64,000 nt of DNA from Simkaniaceae bacterium (GCA_018399075.1 CP073763.1:744001-808000); one strand, 5' to 3'; shown: positions 55,386 to 64,000, counted from the stretch's first letter. The notes: a model not told the origin generated them from the sequence alone. Made by a program: numbers and translations.

Positions 55386-56303
55386 TTATTTAATATCAAT
55401 AATCAATATTAAATCATTGTTTTTATTAAAAGCTGACTTGGTCCAATTCGCTGACCCTAAAATATGGGTTTTTTGATCAATAATAGCCCACTTATGGTGA
55501 AAGAGCTGAAGCCCCTGACTTGCTAGGACTTTGATACCCTCTGTTTCAAGAAGTTTCTTTACATTTTTGCTTGCCCCGCGCGCCGTTGTTCCATCCAACT
55601 TTAAAGTAATTTTTATCCCTTTGCGGTGTAGTTCGATCAATTTTTCAGCAATGATAGGATGGGTAAAAGTAAATAATGAGAGCGAAACCTCTTTTTTTGC
55701 TTGATCAAGAGCTTTTAGAAGGGCCTGAAAAGCGCTGTTACTTGGGAGGGAATAGTAGTGGAGGGCTCCTTTTTCTGTCTCTAGGTGGATCTCTTCAGGA
55801 CGCCCTCTGGAGAGCTTTTCTGCAAAGGTTGGAGCATAGAGCCCCACCATGAGATTATCATGCATCTTCAAGGAAGAAGGGGTGAGATTGGTCGATCCTA
55901 AAAAGAGAAGGGTTTCATCAAAAATCCAAATCTTTTCATGGATGAGTCCTTTCCCTTGAATGGGGTGTAGGTGAAAGTTTTTTTTCTTAAGGCTATCAAG
56001 AGATGGGCTTGCCTTTTTATCGTAATAGAGATCAATAGTAATCCCCTCAGAGGCTCGTTTTTTTAGAAGGGTGAGAAGGGAAGTATCGGTGAAAGAATAG
56101 GTATGAAGAATAATCGATTTGCGGGCCTTATGAATATTTTTTTTGAGGGTGCGATTTAAATCGATTCGCTTTTCAGAGTTATAAAATACAATGGGGTTTT
56201 TGGGGGTTGGAAGGGGAATATATAGGGAATAGACAAGTAAAAAAATAAAAATAAAAAGCCCGGCTAAAACCGGGCTAACTTTAGATTTTTTGACCCTTGG
56301 CAC
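55386..56303 (-). CDS. phospholipase D-like protein
   Basis: 305 residues from GTG 56303. A hydrophobic stretch after a basic start ([18 protein letters not shown]) acts as signal or anchor, then two HKD motifs: HEKIWIFD...GSTN and HHKWAIID...GSAN. Both are complete, so it should be an active phosphodiesterase of the PLD superfamily, on the periplasmic side or outside. The start region overlaps rpmB and its terminator, so the exact start is uncertain (ATG 56357 also possible). Chlamydiae encode several PLD-like proteins. Confidence 0.8.
   Translation of the reverse strand: MPRVKKSKVSPVLAGLFIFIFLLVYSLYIPLPTPKNPIVFYNSEKRIDLNRTLKKNIHKARKSIILHTYSFTDTSLLTLLKKRASEGITIDLYYDKKASPSLDSLKKKNFHLHPIQGKGLIHEKIWIFDETLLFLGSTNLTPSSLKMHDNLMVGLYAPTFAEKLSRGRPEEIHLETEKGALHYYSLPSNSAFQALLKALDQAKKEVSLSLFTFTHPIIAEKLIELHRKGIKITLKLDGTTARGASKNVKKLLETEGIKVLASQGLQLFHHKWAIIDQKTHILGSANWTKSAFNKNNDLILIIDIK
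56240..56276 (-). terminator. terminator of rpmB lying inside the PLD gene
   Basis: On the minus strand a 7-bp GC stem AGCCCGG/CCGGGCT (arms 56270-56276 and 56257-56263), loop TTTTAG, then a T-rich tract to about 56240. It lies inside the membrane-anchor codons of the PLD-like gene. Confidence 0.75.
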
Positions 56304-56556
56304 GAAGTTCGCGCACGACGGCTGCAAGGCCGCGTCGATCGATGGTACGCATGGCACTTGTCGATAGCTTCAGGGATATAAAGCGGTTTTCTTCAGAAAA
56401 CCAAAAACGTTTTTTAACAAGATTAGGGAGAAAACGGCGCTTGACTGTTCCTGTGACATTCAGACCAATTCCTTTTTTCTTTTTTGCAATCCCGCGGATT
56501 GAGTAACTTTTTCCTCTACCGGGTTTTTTTCCCGTAACTTGACACCGTTTTGACAT
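56281..56556 (-). CDS. rpmB: 50S ribosomal protein L28
   Basis: 91 residues: [20 protein letters not shown], then [20 protein letters not shown] and [20 protein letters not shown]; the Cys is the only one, so no zinc ribbon. Served by the promoter at 56587 and a terminator just after the stop. Confidence 0.95.
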   Translation of the reverse strand: MSKRCQVTGKKPGRGKSYSIRGIAKKKKGIGLNVTGTVKRRFLPNLVKKRFWFSEENRFISLKLSTSAMRTIDRRGLAAVVRELRAKGQKI

Positions 56557-56586
56557 AGGTAAAACCTTTAAATAATTTTTAAAGAC

Positions 56587-56615
56587 AGCATAACAGGTCT
56601 AAGATTTTCCCTCAA
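56587..56615 (-). promoter_or_regulatory. sigma70-type promoter of rpmB
   Basis: Minus strand TTGAGG (56610-56615), 17-nt spacer, TATGCT (56587-56592); about 25-nt leader. Confidence 0.6.
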
Positions 56616-56669
56616 GCGTTGATTTATTCGTTGAGAGTCTTTAAAAAGAAAATTTATATCGAGGTGATT

Positions 56670-58070
56670 TTGGAAGAACTTTATGCAGATTTAGTTGTGA
56701 TTGGTTCAGGACCTGCTGGACAGAAAGCCGCAATGCAAGCCGCTAAGCTTGGAAAATCAGTGGTTGTCATCGAAAAATATCCCAATCCTGGTGGAGGATG
56801 TCTCCATTCAGGGACGATCCCATCTAAATCTCTCCGCGAAGCTATTTTGAATCTCACGGACTTTAATAAGAAAAGTTACTATGCAAAACAGAAGATTGAT
56901 AATCGTGAGATCTCGATTAATGATCTAAACTATTGTTTAGCTCAGGTCACAGATGAACAAATCAAACAGCTTCATCGCCAATTTGAAAAGAATAAAATCC
57001 GGCTCATTCAAGGGGTTGCCCATTTTGAAAATCATCACCAGATTGCTGTTCTGGACGATAAGAATCACCTGACACATCTCGTAACAGGTGAAAAAACGTT
57101 AATTGCAACAGGGTCCAAGCCTCGCAATCCGAAAAATATCCCTTTTGATAAAGAGGTGGTTCTTGACTCAACCCGCCTCCTTTCTATCGATCATGTTCCC
57201 AAGAAGATGATTGTTTTAGGAGGGGGAATTATTGGGTCAGAATATGCAAGTTTCTTTGCTGCACTAGGAACTGAGGTAATCGTTGTCGATAAAAAGGAGC
57301 AAATGCTCCCTTATTTAGATAAAGAGATTGGAATGCATCTCCAGTCTTCATTAAGTAAGATTGGATTAAAATTTATGGGAAACAGGGATTTTGATGAGAT
57401 TATCCGTCACAAAGATAGTGCTGAACTGAAGTTTAATGATGGAACCTCTCTCAAAGCAGAGATGCTTTTATATGCGCTTGGACGTGTGGCTAATGTGGAC
57501 CATCTTCACATTGAAAATGTGGGGATTACCGTCGACAGTAAAGGGCATATTCCAGTGAATGCTCTTTTTCAAACAATTGTTCCTAATATTTATGCGGTTG
57601 GTGATGTCATTGGGGGGCCTGCTCTGGCTTCAACAAGTATGGAGCAAGGGCGCCTTGCAGCGCGTCATGCTTTTGGCGCTGAAACCCACCATTTTCCGAC
57701 TTTTTATCCGATCGGTATTTATACGATCCCAGAAATTTCTTCCTGTGGATATACCGAGGAGCAACTCCAAGCTTTGGGCTTCCGTTATGAAGTGGGACGG
57801 GCTTATTATTACGAGATTGCAAAAAATACGATTGCTGGAAATGACCCCGGAATGTTTAAAATCTTGTTTCATACGGACACGCTGGAAATTCTTGGCATTC
57901 ATATCATTGGAAGGGATGCGACAGAGGTGATCCATATTGGCCAAGTAGCGATGACACATAGCGCAAAGATTGACTATTTTATTGATCAAGTGTTTAATTA
58001 CCCAACATATGCCGAGGGGTACCGTATAGCGGCCCTCAATGGATTTAATAAGGTGAAACATAAGAGGTAA
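56670..58070 (+). CDS. sthA: soluble pyridine nucleotide transhydrogenase-type flavoprotein
   Basis: 466 residues, the length of E. coli SthA. FAD motif GSGPAGQKAAMQAA; the redox site reads GGGCLHSGTIPSKSLR, keeping one Cys and having Thr in place of the second, as in SthA and unlike lipoamide dehydrogenases. NAD motif GGGIIGSEYASFF and terminal dimer domain with His-Glu region are present. SthA moves reducing power between NADPH and NAD+. TTG 56670 matches the usual start; a longer open frame begins at 56619. Confidence 0.8.
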   Translation: MEELYADLVVIGSGPAGQKAAMQAAKLGKSVVVIEKYPNPGGGCLHSGTIPSKSLREAILNLTDFNKKSYYAKQKIDNREISINDLNYCLAQVTDEQIKQLHRQFEKNKIRLIQGVAHFENHHQIAVLDDKNHLTHLVTGEKTLIATGSKPRNPKNIPFDKEVVLDSTRLLSIDHVPKKMIVLGGGIIGSEYASFFAALGTEVIVVDKKEQMLPYLDKEIGMHLQSSLSKIGLKFMGNRDFDEIIRHKDSAELKFNDGTSLKAEMLLYALGRVANVDHLHIENVGITVDSKGHIPVNALFQTIVPNIYAVGDVIGGPALASTSMEQGRLAARHAFGAETHHFPTFYPIGIYTIPEISSCGYTEEQLQALGFRYEVGRAYYYEIAKNTIAGNDPGMFKILFHTDTLEILGIHIIGRDATEVIHIGQVAMTHSAKIDYFIDQVFNYPTYAEGYRIAALNGFNKVKHKR

Positions 58071-58073
58071 AAA

Positions 58074-58553
58074 ATGCCCATCTATGACATTTTTGAACAT
58101 GTCGAGCGGCAAAAGGAAGTCGGGGATCCAAAGGTTGAGCTTTCGACGCATATCTCTGATATGACGATTGGAGGAAAAAACCAATCGATCGAAGAGAAAG
58201 GACACCTCTTTGCAACAATTGCAGCGCGCCTTTTCTTTTTTATCCTCCTCCTTACCGATATTGTTTGGGGCTTTTATACCATTGCCCTCTTTTTTCTTAG
58301 TCTTACCCTAAATCTTTTCACCGGTTTTAAAATCCATAAGCTGAAAAAGTTTTTCCTCCGGCGCTACCTTAATATCAAGCGTGCTGGTATCTCGGCTGTT
58401 GCTCTCATCGTTGCTCTTTTTAGCCCTGCGCTTGGTACAATGATTGCCTGCAGTTACTTTCTCATGTATGACAAAAAAGGGATCGAAGAGATTGTCCCTT
58501 CAGTCCTTCAGGACCAGTTTCAAGAGTTTTTCAACCCTGTGAATCCTCAATAG
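58074..58553 (+). CDS. hypothetical membrane protein
   Basis: 159 residues, three to four hydrophobic helices: ~45-62 (ARLFFFILLLTDIVWGFY), ~65-80, and ~102-128. The N terminus is polar and cytosolic. GAGGT 5 nt before the ATG and 3 nt after sthA, so co-translated. Family unknown. Tail overlaps the next convergent gene by 23 nt. Confidence 0.6.
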   Translation: MPIYDIFEHVERQKEVGDPKVELSTHISDMTIGGKNQSIEEKGHLFATIAARLFFFILLLTDIVWGFYTIALFFLSLTLNLFTGFKIHKLKKFFLRRYLNIKRAGISAVALIVALFSPALGTMIACSYFLMYDKKGIEEIVPSVLQDQFQEFFNPVNPQ

Positions 58554-59082
58554 CGATATAGACTTCAACTTTTTGAGGGGATGTTGCAGCAAAGTCTTCC
58601 CCATAGAGTTCAAAATCACCTGCATAGGTTCTTTTTAGACTTGATTGCCAAATATTTCCCCAAGCTTCAATGAGCTTTTTGGGATGCTCACCAATGGCTG
58701 GAATAAGTGCATAAGAGGTCTCGGGGAGTTTTTTTGCAACGAGCCCTTCTGGAATAGTGTCTATGGAGCTAACGGGGCACCCAATAATAAGAGAGTAGGG
58801 CTGAGTATAATCACCCTCATAGTTGCAATAAAGGGCCATCACTTCATTGGATGTTTTATTGGGGATTTGTTCAAGAATATTTTCAGAAAAGAACTTTTCC
58901 CAATGGAGTGGGATATCTTTGGGGCCAGCATCGGGAGTATTTGATGTTCTAAGCTCGATTCCGATGATTTGGATGGCTTCTTTGTGAATGATTTTATAAT
59001 CTTCCATGGCTTGATTTTGTCCTAGGGCATAGTTGGTGTTAAAAATAATGAGTGTGATCAAAGCAGCAAATATTTTTTTCAT
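58531..59082 (-). CDS. exported GyrI-like/AraC effector-binding-domain protein
   Basis: 183 residues: signal peptide (KKIFAALITLIIFNTNYALG), then a GyrI-like effector-binding domain with IIGIELRTSN, VMALYCNYEGDYTQPYSLIIGCPV and SYALIPAIGEHPKKLIEAWGNIWQ, ending KVEVYIAIED. These domains bind small hydrophobic or cationic ligands, usually in the cytosol; here it is alone and exported. ATG 59082 has GAGG 5 nt upstream. Own promoter at 59107. Confidence 0.65.
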   Translation of the reverse strand: MKKIFAALITLIIFNTNYALGQNQAMEDYKIIHKEAIQIIGIELRTSNTPDAGPKDIPLHWEKFFSENILEQIPNKTSNEVMALYCNYEGDYTQPYSLIIGCPVSSIDTIPEGLVAKKLPETSYALIPAIGEHPKKLIEAWGNIWQSSLKRTYAGDFELYGEDFAATSPQKVEVYIAIEDSQG

Positions 59083-59106
59083 CATTTCCTCGGTTGTTTT
59101 TGGAAA

Positions 59107-59135
59107 ATTATCTTAGAATAGCAGTTGATTTTCAA
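59107..59135 (-). promoter_or_regulatory. promoter of the GyrI-like gene
   Basis: Minus strand TTGAAA (59130-59135), 17-nt spacer, GATAAT (59107-59112), about 20-nt leader. It lies between the ClpB-like stop and this gene, so the two are separate units. Confidence 0.6.
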
Positions 59136-59159
59136 GAGTTTTCAGGCCTCCTCCCTCCT

Positions 59160-60938
59160 CTATATAACTCGAATGACATCTTCACGACCTGTCCAATCGA
59201 CTTCAATAGTTGTTCCGGGTGAAAGCCGTTTTCTTAGAATTTCATTTCTTAGGCCGAGTTGAATACTTCTTTCGATCCAGCGGGCCCCTGCTTCTTTCAT
59301 CCGCTCGACATTATGGTAAGCATTAATAAAATCTTCTGTCCAAGTTAAGGTAATTCCATTTCTCTTAGCCAATAAAAGGGCTTCTTTTTGAAGAATATCT
59401 GTGACGATTTTGTGAACGATTTCTTTTTCTAATAGGGGAATAAAATAGAAGGTTTGAAAACGGTTGAGAAGATCATGTTTTTTGGAAAAATGGCGTTGCA
59501 TCACAGGCTCTACGACCTCTCTAACCGCTTCGGGATCTGAAGCATTGATAGGGCGCCAACGATTCATGGAATGAACAAGCTCTTCACTTCCCAGATTTGA
59601 GGTCATGATGATAATGCACCCTTCAATGCTCACAAAACTTTGAGTATTGTGCGAGACAATGTAGCCTTTTTCGGTATGCTGGAGAAGCGCTGTAATGATA
59701 TCTGGATGGGCTTTATCTATTTCATCAAGGAGAAGAACAAATGGCCCTTCTTTAGCTTTTTCCGTAATCAATCCTCCTTGTTCAAAGCCAACGAGTCCTG
59801 GAGCTGCTCCCAGAAGGCCTGAAACCATGTGAGCATGTTGATATTGAGCCATAGGAACAAATAAAAAACGCTCTTTAGAGCGAAAGAAAAATTCTGCAAT
59901 TGCTTCAGCTAAAGCTGTTTTTCCCACTCCTGTGGGCCCGACAAAATGGAAGTTTCCTAATGTGCCCTTTCCTCTAAACCCAAAGCCAATATTTTCAAAG
60001 ACTTTAGCAACCTCATCAATCACATGTTCTTGGCCAAAGACTTTCCTTTTTAAATAGTCTCTTGCTGTTAGATAATAATCACGACGCTCTTCGGGAGAGA
60101 GAATAGGAGTTTTTAAGGTTTCTGAAAGACAAGCTTTTATCCCAGTGAGGGTCACTCTGGGGTCTCTTGCGCTCGCAGCATCAAAAAGCTCTATGATAGC
60201 ACCAGGCATGCAGATGTTGGATTGGTAAAATTGGCAGAGCTCAAGGGACGCATCGATCACTCGGTCTTCTGCTATTGGAAACCGTGCTTTGACGATTTGT
60301 TTTGTTGTCGCACTCCCAGGCTCTTCGATCTCAATGAATGTAAAAAATCTTCTTATGACTTCCTCATGAGGAACCGGCTTTCTTGCACAAGCAATAATGG
60401 CCCCATTATTTTCTTCAATGAAGGAAAGGAGATCTTTATAGTCAACATGTTCGAAGTGATCGAGAATCACTCCCTTCCCATAGGTTTCTGCAATCTTAGT
60501 TTTCCCCACTCCTTCTGCTCCTACAAGAAGGACATTTTTTCTCTCATGTCTTCGAAAAATCGGGCGCATTTTGTCATGGATATCGGTGCGAACAAAGTCT
60601 TGTGGAATAGAAGGCTCTTCAAAATCAATAGGGGAAATAAGCCACCTCTTTTCAAAATGGGCTTTTTCTTCCTCATCACTGTTTGCATAGGCATGCTCTA
60701 TCCACTTTGGATCAAGGATGCTGAGTGCGACATAGGTGATGGTATAGAAAGAGCAATCAATCAGAGGTATATTATAAAGAAAGGTAGCAACAAGATGGTA
60801 AGCCGATCCTAGCAATCCCTGAGTCGGTTTGAGCATTTGAAAAATATGCCACTCTTTCTCATACTCGAGCGCCTGGCTCCACCCACATCTATCTGGAAAA
60901 AGATGATGAGGAGTGGAAAGGTCTACCAGCCTTTCCAT
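59160..60938 (-). CDS. truncated ClpB-like AAA+ protein, probably membrane-anchored
   Basis: 592 residues, against 867 in the adjacent ClpB. Residues 42-75 are hydrophobic (LLGSAYHLVATFLYNIPLI, FYTITYVALSIL), likely membrane helices. The first AAA module keeps only Walker A GAEGVGKT (140-147) and no Walker B; the second is complete: GPTGVGKT (334-341), LLLDEIDKAHPD, MTSNLG and sensor-2 GAR. The N-domain and coiled M-domain are absent. The pore loop reads GLVG where ClpB has GYVG. Starts 3 nt after clpB, so co-transcribed. A specialised, not disaggregase, role is inferred. Confidence 0.8.
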   Translation of the reverse strand: MERLVDLSTPHHLFPDRCGWSQALEYEKEWHIFQMLKPTQGLLGSAYHLVATFLYNIPLIDCSFYTITYVALSILDPKWIEHAYANSDEEEKAHFEKRWLISPIDFEEPSIPQDFVRTDIHDKMRPIFRRHERKNVLLVGAEGVGKTKIAETYGKGVILDHFEHVDYKDLLSFIEENNGAIIACARKPVPHEEVIRRFFTFIEIEEPGSATTKQIVKARFPIAEDRVIDASLELCQFYQSNICMPGAIIELFDAASARDPRVTLTGIKACLSETLKTPILSPEERRDYYLTARDYLKRKVFGQEHVIDEVAKVFENIGFGFRGKGTLGNFHFVGPTGVGKTALAEAIAEFFFRSKERFLFVPMAQYQHAHMVSGLLGAAPGLVGFEQGGLITEKAKEGPFVLLLDEIDKAHPDIITALLQHTEKGYIVSHNTQSFVSIEGCIIIMTSNLGSEELVHSMNRWRPINASDPEAVREVVEPVMQRHFSKKHDLLNRFQTFYFIPLLEKEIVHKIVTDILQKEALLLAKRNGITLTWTEDFINAYHNVERMKEAGARWIERSIQLGLRNEILRKRLSPGTTIEVDWTGREDVIRVI

Positions 60939-60941
60939 GGT

Positions 60942-63545
60942 TTAAGAAGTGACTTGTGGCTCTTTTGCCTGTTTTCTATACATCAAAGTGTTTTCTGAAT
61001 AGTGAAGTTGCACTTGATCTCCATTTATAATTTCGCCTTTTAGGATGGCATTAGAAAGCATATTAACCACTGTTTGTTGGATGAGTCGTTTTAAAGGTCT
61101 CGCTCCAAAGACCGGGTCATACCCTTCCTTAGCAAGATGGGCAAGAACCTCAGGGGTCCACTGCAGGAGAATATCTTTATCTTCCAGCCGTTTGCTTAAT
61201 TGATTGAGTTGAATCAGAACAATTTTTTCCATATCTTTTTCTTGGAGGGGGAGGAAGGGGAGGATTTCATCCAAACGGTTGATAAATTCGGGGCGGAAGT
61301 GGGAGCGAATCACTGGATCGACAATGGAAAGGACCGTTTCTTTTGTTAGCTCTCCTTTATGAGAAAGGAGTTGTTGACTACCTAAGTTAGAGGTCATAAT
61401 AAAAAGGGCATTTTTACAGTTAACAGTTCGCCCTTTACTATCGGTAATCCGTCCATCATCAAAGATTTGGAGGAGGATATTGAAAACATCAGGGTGAGCT
61501 TTTTCAACTTCATCAAGGAGAATCACAGAGTAGGGGCGTCGGCGGATTGCTTCGGTGAGTTGTCCTCCTTCATCATGTCCGATATACCCTGGAGGAGAGC
61601 CGATAAGCTTCGCAACACTATGTTTTTCCATATATTCCGACATATCAAGTCGGATCATCGCTTCTTCTTGGCTAAAGAGCTCTTTGGTAAGAGCTTTTGC
61701 AAGCTCAGTTTTCCCCACACCAGTTGGTCCAACAAAGAGAAATGCTCCCATTGGACGGTTGGGATCGCTTAAGCCTGCCCGCGTTCTGCGAATGGCTTCA
61801 CTCACCGCTTCAACAGCAATTTCTTGCCCTACAACGCGCCCATGGAGAGTATGTTCTAAATTGAGAAGTTTTTCGGCTTCTCCCTCAAGCATTTTGTTAA
61901 CGGGAACTCCCGTCCATTTAGCGACGATTTCAGCAATGAGCTGTTCATCGACCTCTTCTTGAAGAAGTCGCTCTTCTTTTCCTTTAAGAGCTTCTTCTTC
62001 GTCAGCAATTTCTTTTTCTAGAGCAGGGATGACACTATAGCGAATCTCTGCAACCTTATTGAAATCAGCCTTTCGATCAGCTTCTTCTTCTTGGAAGCGG
62101 AGTTTTTCTAGCTTTTCCTTTTTTTCTTTAAGGCTTTCTAAGCTTTTCTTCTCTTGGTTCCATCGTTCTTTTAAAGTATTTAGCTCTTCCTTTGCAGCAG
62201 CTATTTGCTTTTCAAGCTTTTGGGCTTCTGCTTTAGAGGCCGGTGTTTTTTCCCGTTTAAGGGCCTCTTGCTTCACGATAAGAGAGCTCAAAGCACGCTC
62301 TTTTGTATCGATAGGAAGAGGGCGACTTCCGATTTGCATCCGAATCATAGAAGCGGCCTCATCGATGAGGTCTATCGCTTTATCGGGGAGCTGCCTATCG
62401 GAAATGTAACGATAGGAGAGGGTAACTGCAGCATGGAGAGCATCCTCTGTGATCCGAACACCATGGTAGTTTTCATATTTTTCTTTGAGCCCTCTTAGGA
62501 TTGTAATAGCGTCTTCAACAGAGGGTTCTTTTACAAGAACAGGTTGAAAGCGGCGCTCAAGGGCTGCATCTTTTTCGATATATTTTTGGTATTCAGCAAG
62601 TGTTGTTGCCCCAATACAATGGAGGGTTCCTCTTGCGAGGGCAGGCTTTAAAAGATTGGCAGCATCCATAGCCCCTTCTGAAGCTCCAGCACCTACAAGA
62701 GTGTGGACTTCATCGATAAAGAGGAGGAGCTCTCCTTCAGACTTTTCAATTTCCTTTAAGATGGCTTTGAGCCTTTCCTCAAATTCTCCCCGGTATTTTG
62801 CTCCAGCAATTAAACTCCCCATATCAAGAGCAAAGAGCTCTTTTCCTTTAAGGGAATCGGGGACATCTTCTTGAATGATGCGGTGAGCAAGTCCCTCTGC
62901 AATAGCGGTTTTACCGACACCAGGCTCTCCGATTAAGAGGGGATTGTTTTTTGTTCGGCGCGATAGGACTTGAATGGTGCGTCGGATCTCTTCATCTCGT
63001 CCAATCACAGGATCGAGCTTTCCTTCCTTGGCAAGAGTTGTCAAGTTTTTGCAATACTTCTTTAGGGATTGGAGACTTTCTTCGCCGCTTGGGCTATCCA
63101 TTGTTTGTCCTCCACGGATTTCTTTGATTTTATCATCTATTTGTTTGAGGGTCAGTCCTGATTTCTTTTTCCAGCTAGAAAAGGGGTTTTCAGAGGTTTC
63201 CCAAAAAACATAGAAAAAGTGATCACTACTAATGTAGGTATCTCCCCATTTTTGCATGAGCGTATGGGCGTTATTGACCTGCTTATTTAACGAGGGACTT
63301 AAGTTTGGTTCTGATCCTTCACCCGAAAAAGTGGGGAGGGAGTCGAGCTTTGCTTCTAGTTGAGAGATAAGAGGGGTTGGATCTAAGCTTAGAGCGCTGG
63401 ATAGTGTTCGAAAGTACCCACTTGACTCTTCAAAAAAAGCTAGAAGGACGTGGTGCTCAGTTACCTCGGTATGACGCCTATCTTTAGCTGTTTGTACAGC
63501 AGTTGAAAGGGCCTTAGCAGTTGATTCCGTAAATTGTGGATTCAT
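60942..63545 (-). CDS. clpB: ClpB disaggregase
   Basis: 867 residues, usual length. N-domain (1-~145), AAA-1 with Walker A GEPGVGKT and Walker [16 protein letters not shown], middle coiled-coil domain (~400-520; [23 protein letters not shown]), AAA-2 with [23 protein letters not shown] and pore loop GYIG, sensor-2 [10 protein letters not shown]. All catalytic motifs intact. Solubilises aggregates with DnaK. Promoter at 63571; no CIRCE box was seen. Confidence 0.97.
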   Translation of the reverse strand: MNPQFTESTAKALSTAVQTAKDRRHTEVTEHHVLLAFFEESSGYFRTLSSALSLDPTPLISQLEAKLDSLPTFSGEGSEPNLSPSLNKQVNNAHTLMQKWGDTYISSDHFFYVFWETSENPFSSWKKKSGLTLKQIDDKIKEIRGGQTMDSPSGEESLQSLKKYCKNLTTLAKEGKLDPVIGRDEEIRRTIQVLSRRTKNNPLLIGEPGVGKTAIAEGLAHRIIQEDVPDSLKGKELFALDMGSLIAGAKYRGEFEERLKAILKEIEKSEGELLLFIDEVHTLVGAGASEGAMDAANLLKPALARGTLHCIGATTLAEYQKYIEKDAALERRFQPVLVKEPSVEDAITILRGLKEKYENYHGVRITEDALHAAVTLSYRYISDRQLPDKAIDLIDEAASMIRMQIGSRPLPIDTKERALSSLIVKQEALKREKTPASKAEAQKLEKQIAAAKEELNTLKERWNQEKKSLESLKEKKEKLEKLRFQEEEADRKADFNKVAEIRYSVIPALEKEIADEEEALKGKEERLLQEEVDEQLIAEIVAKWTGVPVNKMLEGEAEKLLNLEHTLHGRVVGQEIAVEAVSEAIRRTRAGLSDPNRPMGAFLFVGPTGVGKTELAKALTKELFSQEEAMIRLDMSEYMEKHSVAKLIGSPPGYIGHDEGGQLTEAIRRRPYSVILLDEVEKAHPDVFNILLQIFDDGRITDSKGRTVNCKNALFIMTSNLGSQQLLSHKGELTKETVLSIVDPVIRSHFRPEFINRLDEILPFLPLQEKDMEKIVLIQLNQLSKRLEDKDILLQWTPEVLAHLAKEGYDPVFGARPLKRLIQQTVVNMLSNAILKGEIINGDQVQLHYSENTLMYRKQAKEPQVTS

Positions 63546-63570
63546 GCTTCCTCCTTGTTAAGTCAATTAT

Positions 63571-63599
63571 ATTTTAACTGCACAGAGGGTAAGAGTCAA
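63571..63599 (-). promoter_or_regulatory. promoter of clpB and the ClpB-like gene
   Basis: Minus strand TTGACT (63594-63599), 17-nt spacer, TAAAAT (63571-63576), then AAGGAGG before the clpB ATG. Confidence 0.65.
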
Positions 63600-63771
63600 G
63601 ATGATGATCTTTTTGATAAGAAAGTAAAAAGAATATGAGAAAAAAAGTAGCATCATTAAAAAATTGCTGAAAAAAATGAGGGTTCTCATACGATGTATCT
63701 TTCTTTTCATACAGAGGTACATTATCTCACAATTCTATTGTTGGAAAATCTAATAGAGCAGGAAAATTACT

Positions 63772-64000
63772 ATGAATTTCAAACATTATATATTTTTGTT
63801 GGGCCTTTTAGTGACTTCAAGTTGTTATTGTAGTGATGAGCGGGTTGATTTGGAAAAGAATATTACTGAAATCAACTTTAATGAAAGTGGTCCAATTCAA
63901 GTGACGTTTTCTAATAACTCTCATAATCGAATTGCTTGGAAAAATGATCGAATTGTGAGTGTGACAGGCGATGAGCGGATTTTCGATGTTGAGATCAATC
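63772..64000 (+). CDS. exported protein, TraK-like (C-terminus beyond edge)
   Basis: First 76 residues only. Signal peptide (HYIFLLGLLVTSSCYC), then ITEINFNESGPIQVTFS and NRIAWKNDRIVSVTGDERIF, which by eye matches the N-terminal beta domain of TraK, the secretin-like outer ring of F-type conjugative type IV secretion (pattern NRI-x-Vx-GDRI-x-x-V). The Cys does not fit a lipobox well. AGGA lies 8-9 nt before the ATG. F-like tra genes occur in several environmental chlamydiae. Edge cut prevents testing; a generic exported protein is the alternative. Confidence 0.45.
   Translation, partial: MNFKHYIFLLGLLVTSSCYCSDERVDLEKNITEINFNESGPIQVTFSNNSHNRIAWKNDRIVSVTGDERIFDVEIN

Noticed and set aside
57630-58205. 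191-residue minus-strand open frame opposite sthA
   Set aside because: Codon-shadow of the sthA flavoprotein, which has complete FAD and NAD motifs; the shadow has no ribosome site or recognisable motif.
60222-60812. 196-residue plus-strand open frame opposite the ClpB-like gene
   Set aside because: Antisense shadow of a gene with clear AAA motifs; composition is Cys/Phe-rich as expected from reverse reading.
59160-60938. ClpB-like gene as pseudogene or fragment of a duplicated clpB
   Set aside because: Intact 592-codon frame, complete second ATPase, and an unrelated N terminus; divergence is too great and too ordered for decay.
61555-61962. 135-residue plus-strand frame opposite clpB
   Set aside because: Shadow of the conserved AAA-2 module of ClpB; no start signal.
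63546-63620. CIRCE (HrcA) operator before clpB
   Set aside because: No TTAGCACTC/GAGTGCTAA inverted repeat is present.
63634-63690. Inverted repeat TATGAGAA/TTCTCATA upstream of the TraK-like gene
   Set aside because: Only 8 bp with a long AT-rich loop; expected by chance here.

Overview
The window looks like chromosome from an environmental chlamydia (order Parachlamydiales; a Simkania-like relative is only a guess). Chlamydial marks: a single-chain glycyl-tRNA synthetase carrying alpha and beta parts, a plant-plastid-type glycerol-3-phosphate acyltransferase, a SEC-C-tailed methionine aminopeptidase next to a MarC protein, GlgA, a DUF2608 exported protein, and blocks whose order matches Chlamydia trachomatis as I recall it (insulinase-plsB-rng-rpmF-plsX; rnpA-rpmH-rpmJ-rpsN; uvrC-mutS-dnaG-glyQS-pgsA-glgA-rplY-pth-rpsF-rpsR-rplI-ispE). 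No database search was run; names rest on motifs and family knowledge.

Layout. 1-5.7 kb: exported M16 protease (cut by the left edge), plsB, RNase G, plsX, L32, DUF177; phospholipid synthesis is mixed with RNA processing. 6-9.5 kb: lpxB, an alpha/beta hydrolase and a PcnB-like nucleotidyltransferase, joined by 4-nt overlaps. 9.6-12.6 kb: aromatic amino acid permease, YchJ, a Tsr3/DTW-type protein and a thioredoxin fold without cysteines. 12.6-25.5 kb: DNA repair and replication (uvrD, uvrC, mutS, dnaG), ribosomal small genes (rnpA, rpmH, rpmJ, rpsN), an Asp23 and membrane-protein pair and two tandem unknown paralogues. 25.5-34.4 kb: small enzymes, a duplicated 112-bp element that reads as two tandem small RNA genes, glyQS, rlmN, pgsA and glgA. 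34.5-38.8 kb: tRNA-Gln followed at once by prs and a ribosomal-protein run ending in ispE. 38.8-46.6 kb: envelope genes (outer membrane barrel, hldD, a heptose kinase with a decayed second domain), a large ankyrin-like protein and HtpX. 46.7-51.8 kb: M20 peptidase, coiled-coil membrane protein, map, truA, marC. 52-59 kb: autotransporter, Inc-like membrane protein, phospholipase D-like protein, L28, SthA-type flavoprotein and small envelope proteins. 59.1-63.6 kb: clpB followed 3 nt later by a truncated, divergent, probably membrane-anchored ClpB-like AAA protein. The last 229 bp start a TraK-like exported protein, so a conjugative (F-type secretion) element may begin at the right edge.

Genes are tightly packed. 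Eight of eleven convergent gene pairs overlap at their 3' ends. Several good sigma70-like promoters (-35, 17-nt spacer, -10) and rho-independent terminators can be read. No IS element, CRISPR array, rRNA or replication origin was seen, and no gene-free stretch exceeds 300 bp.
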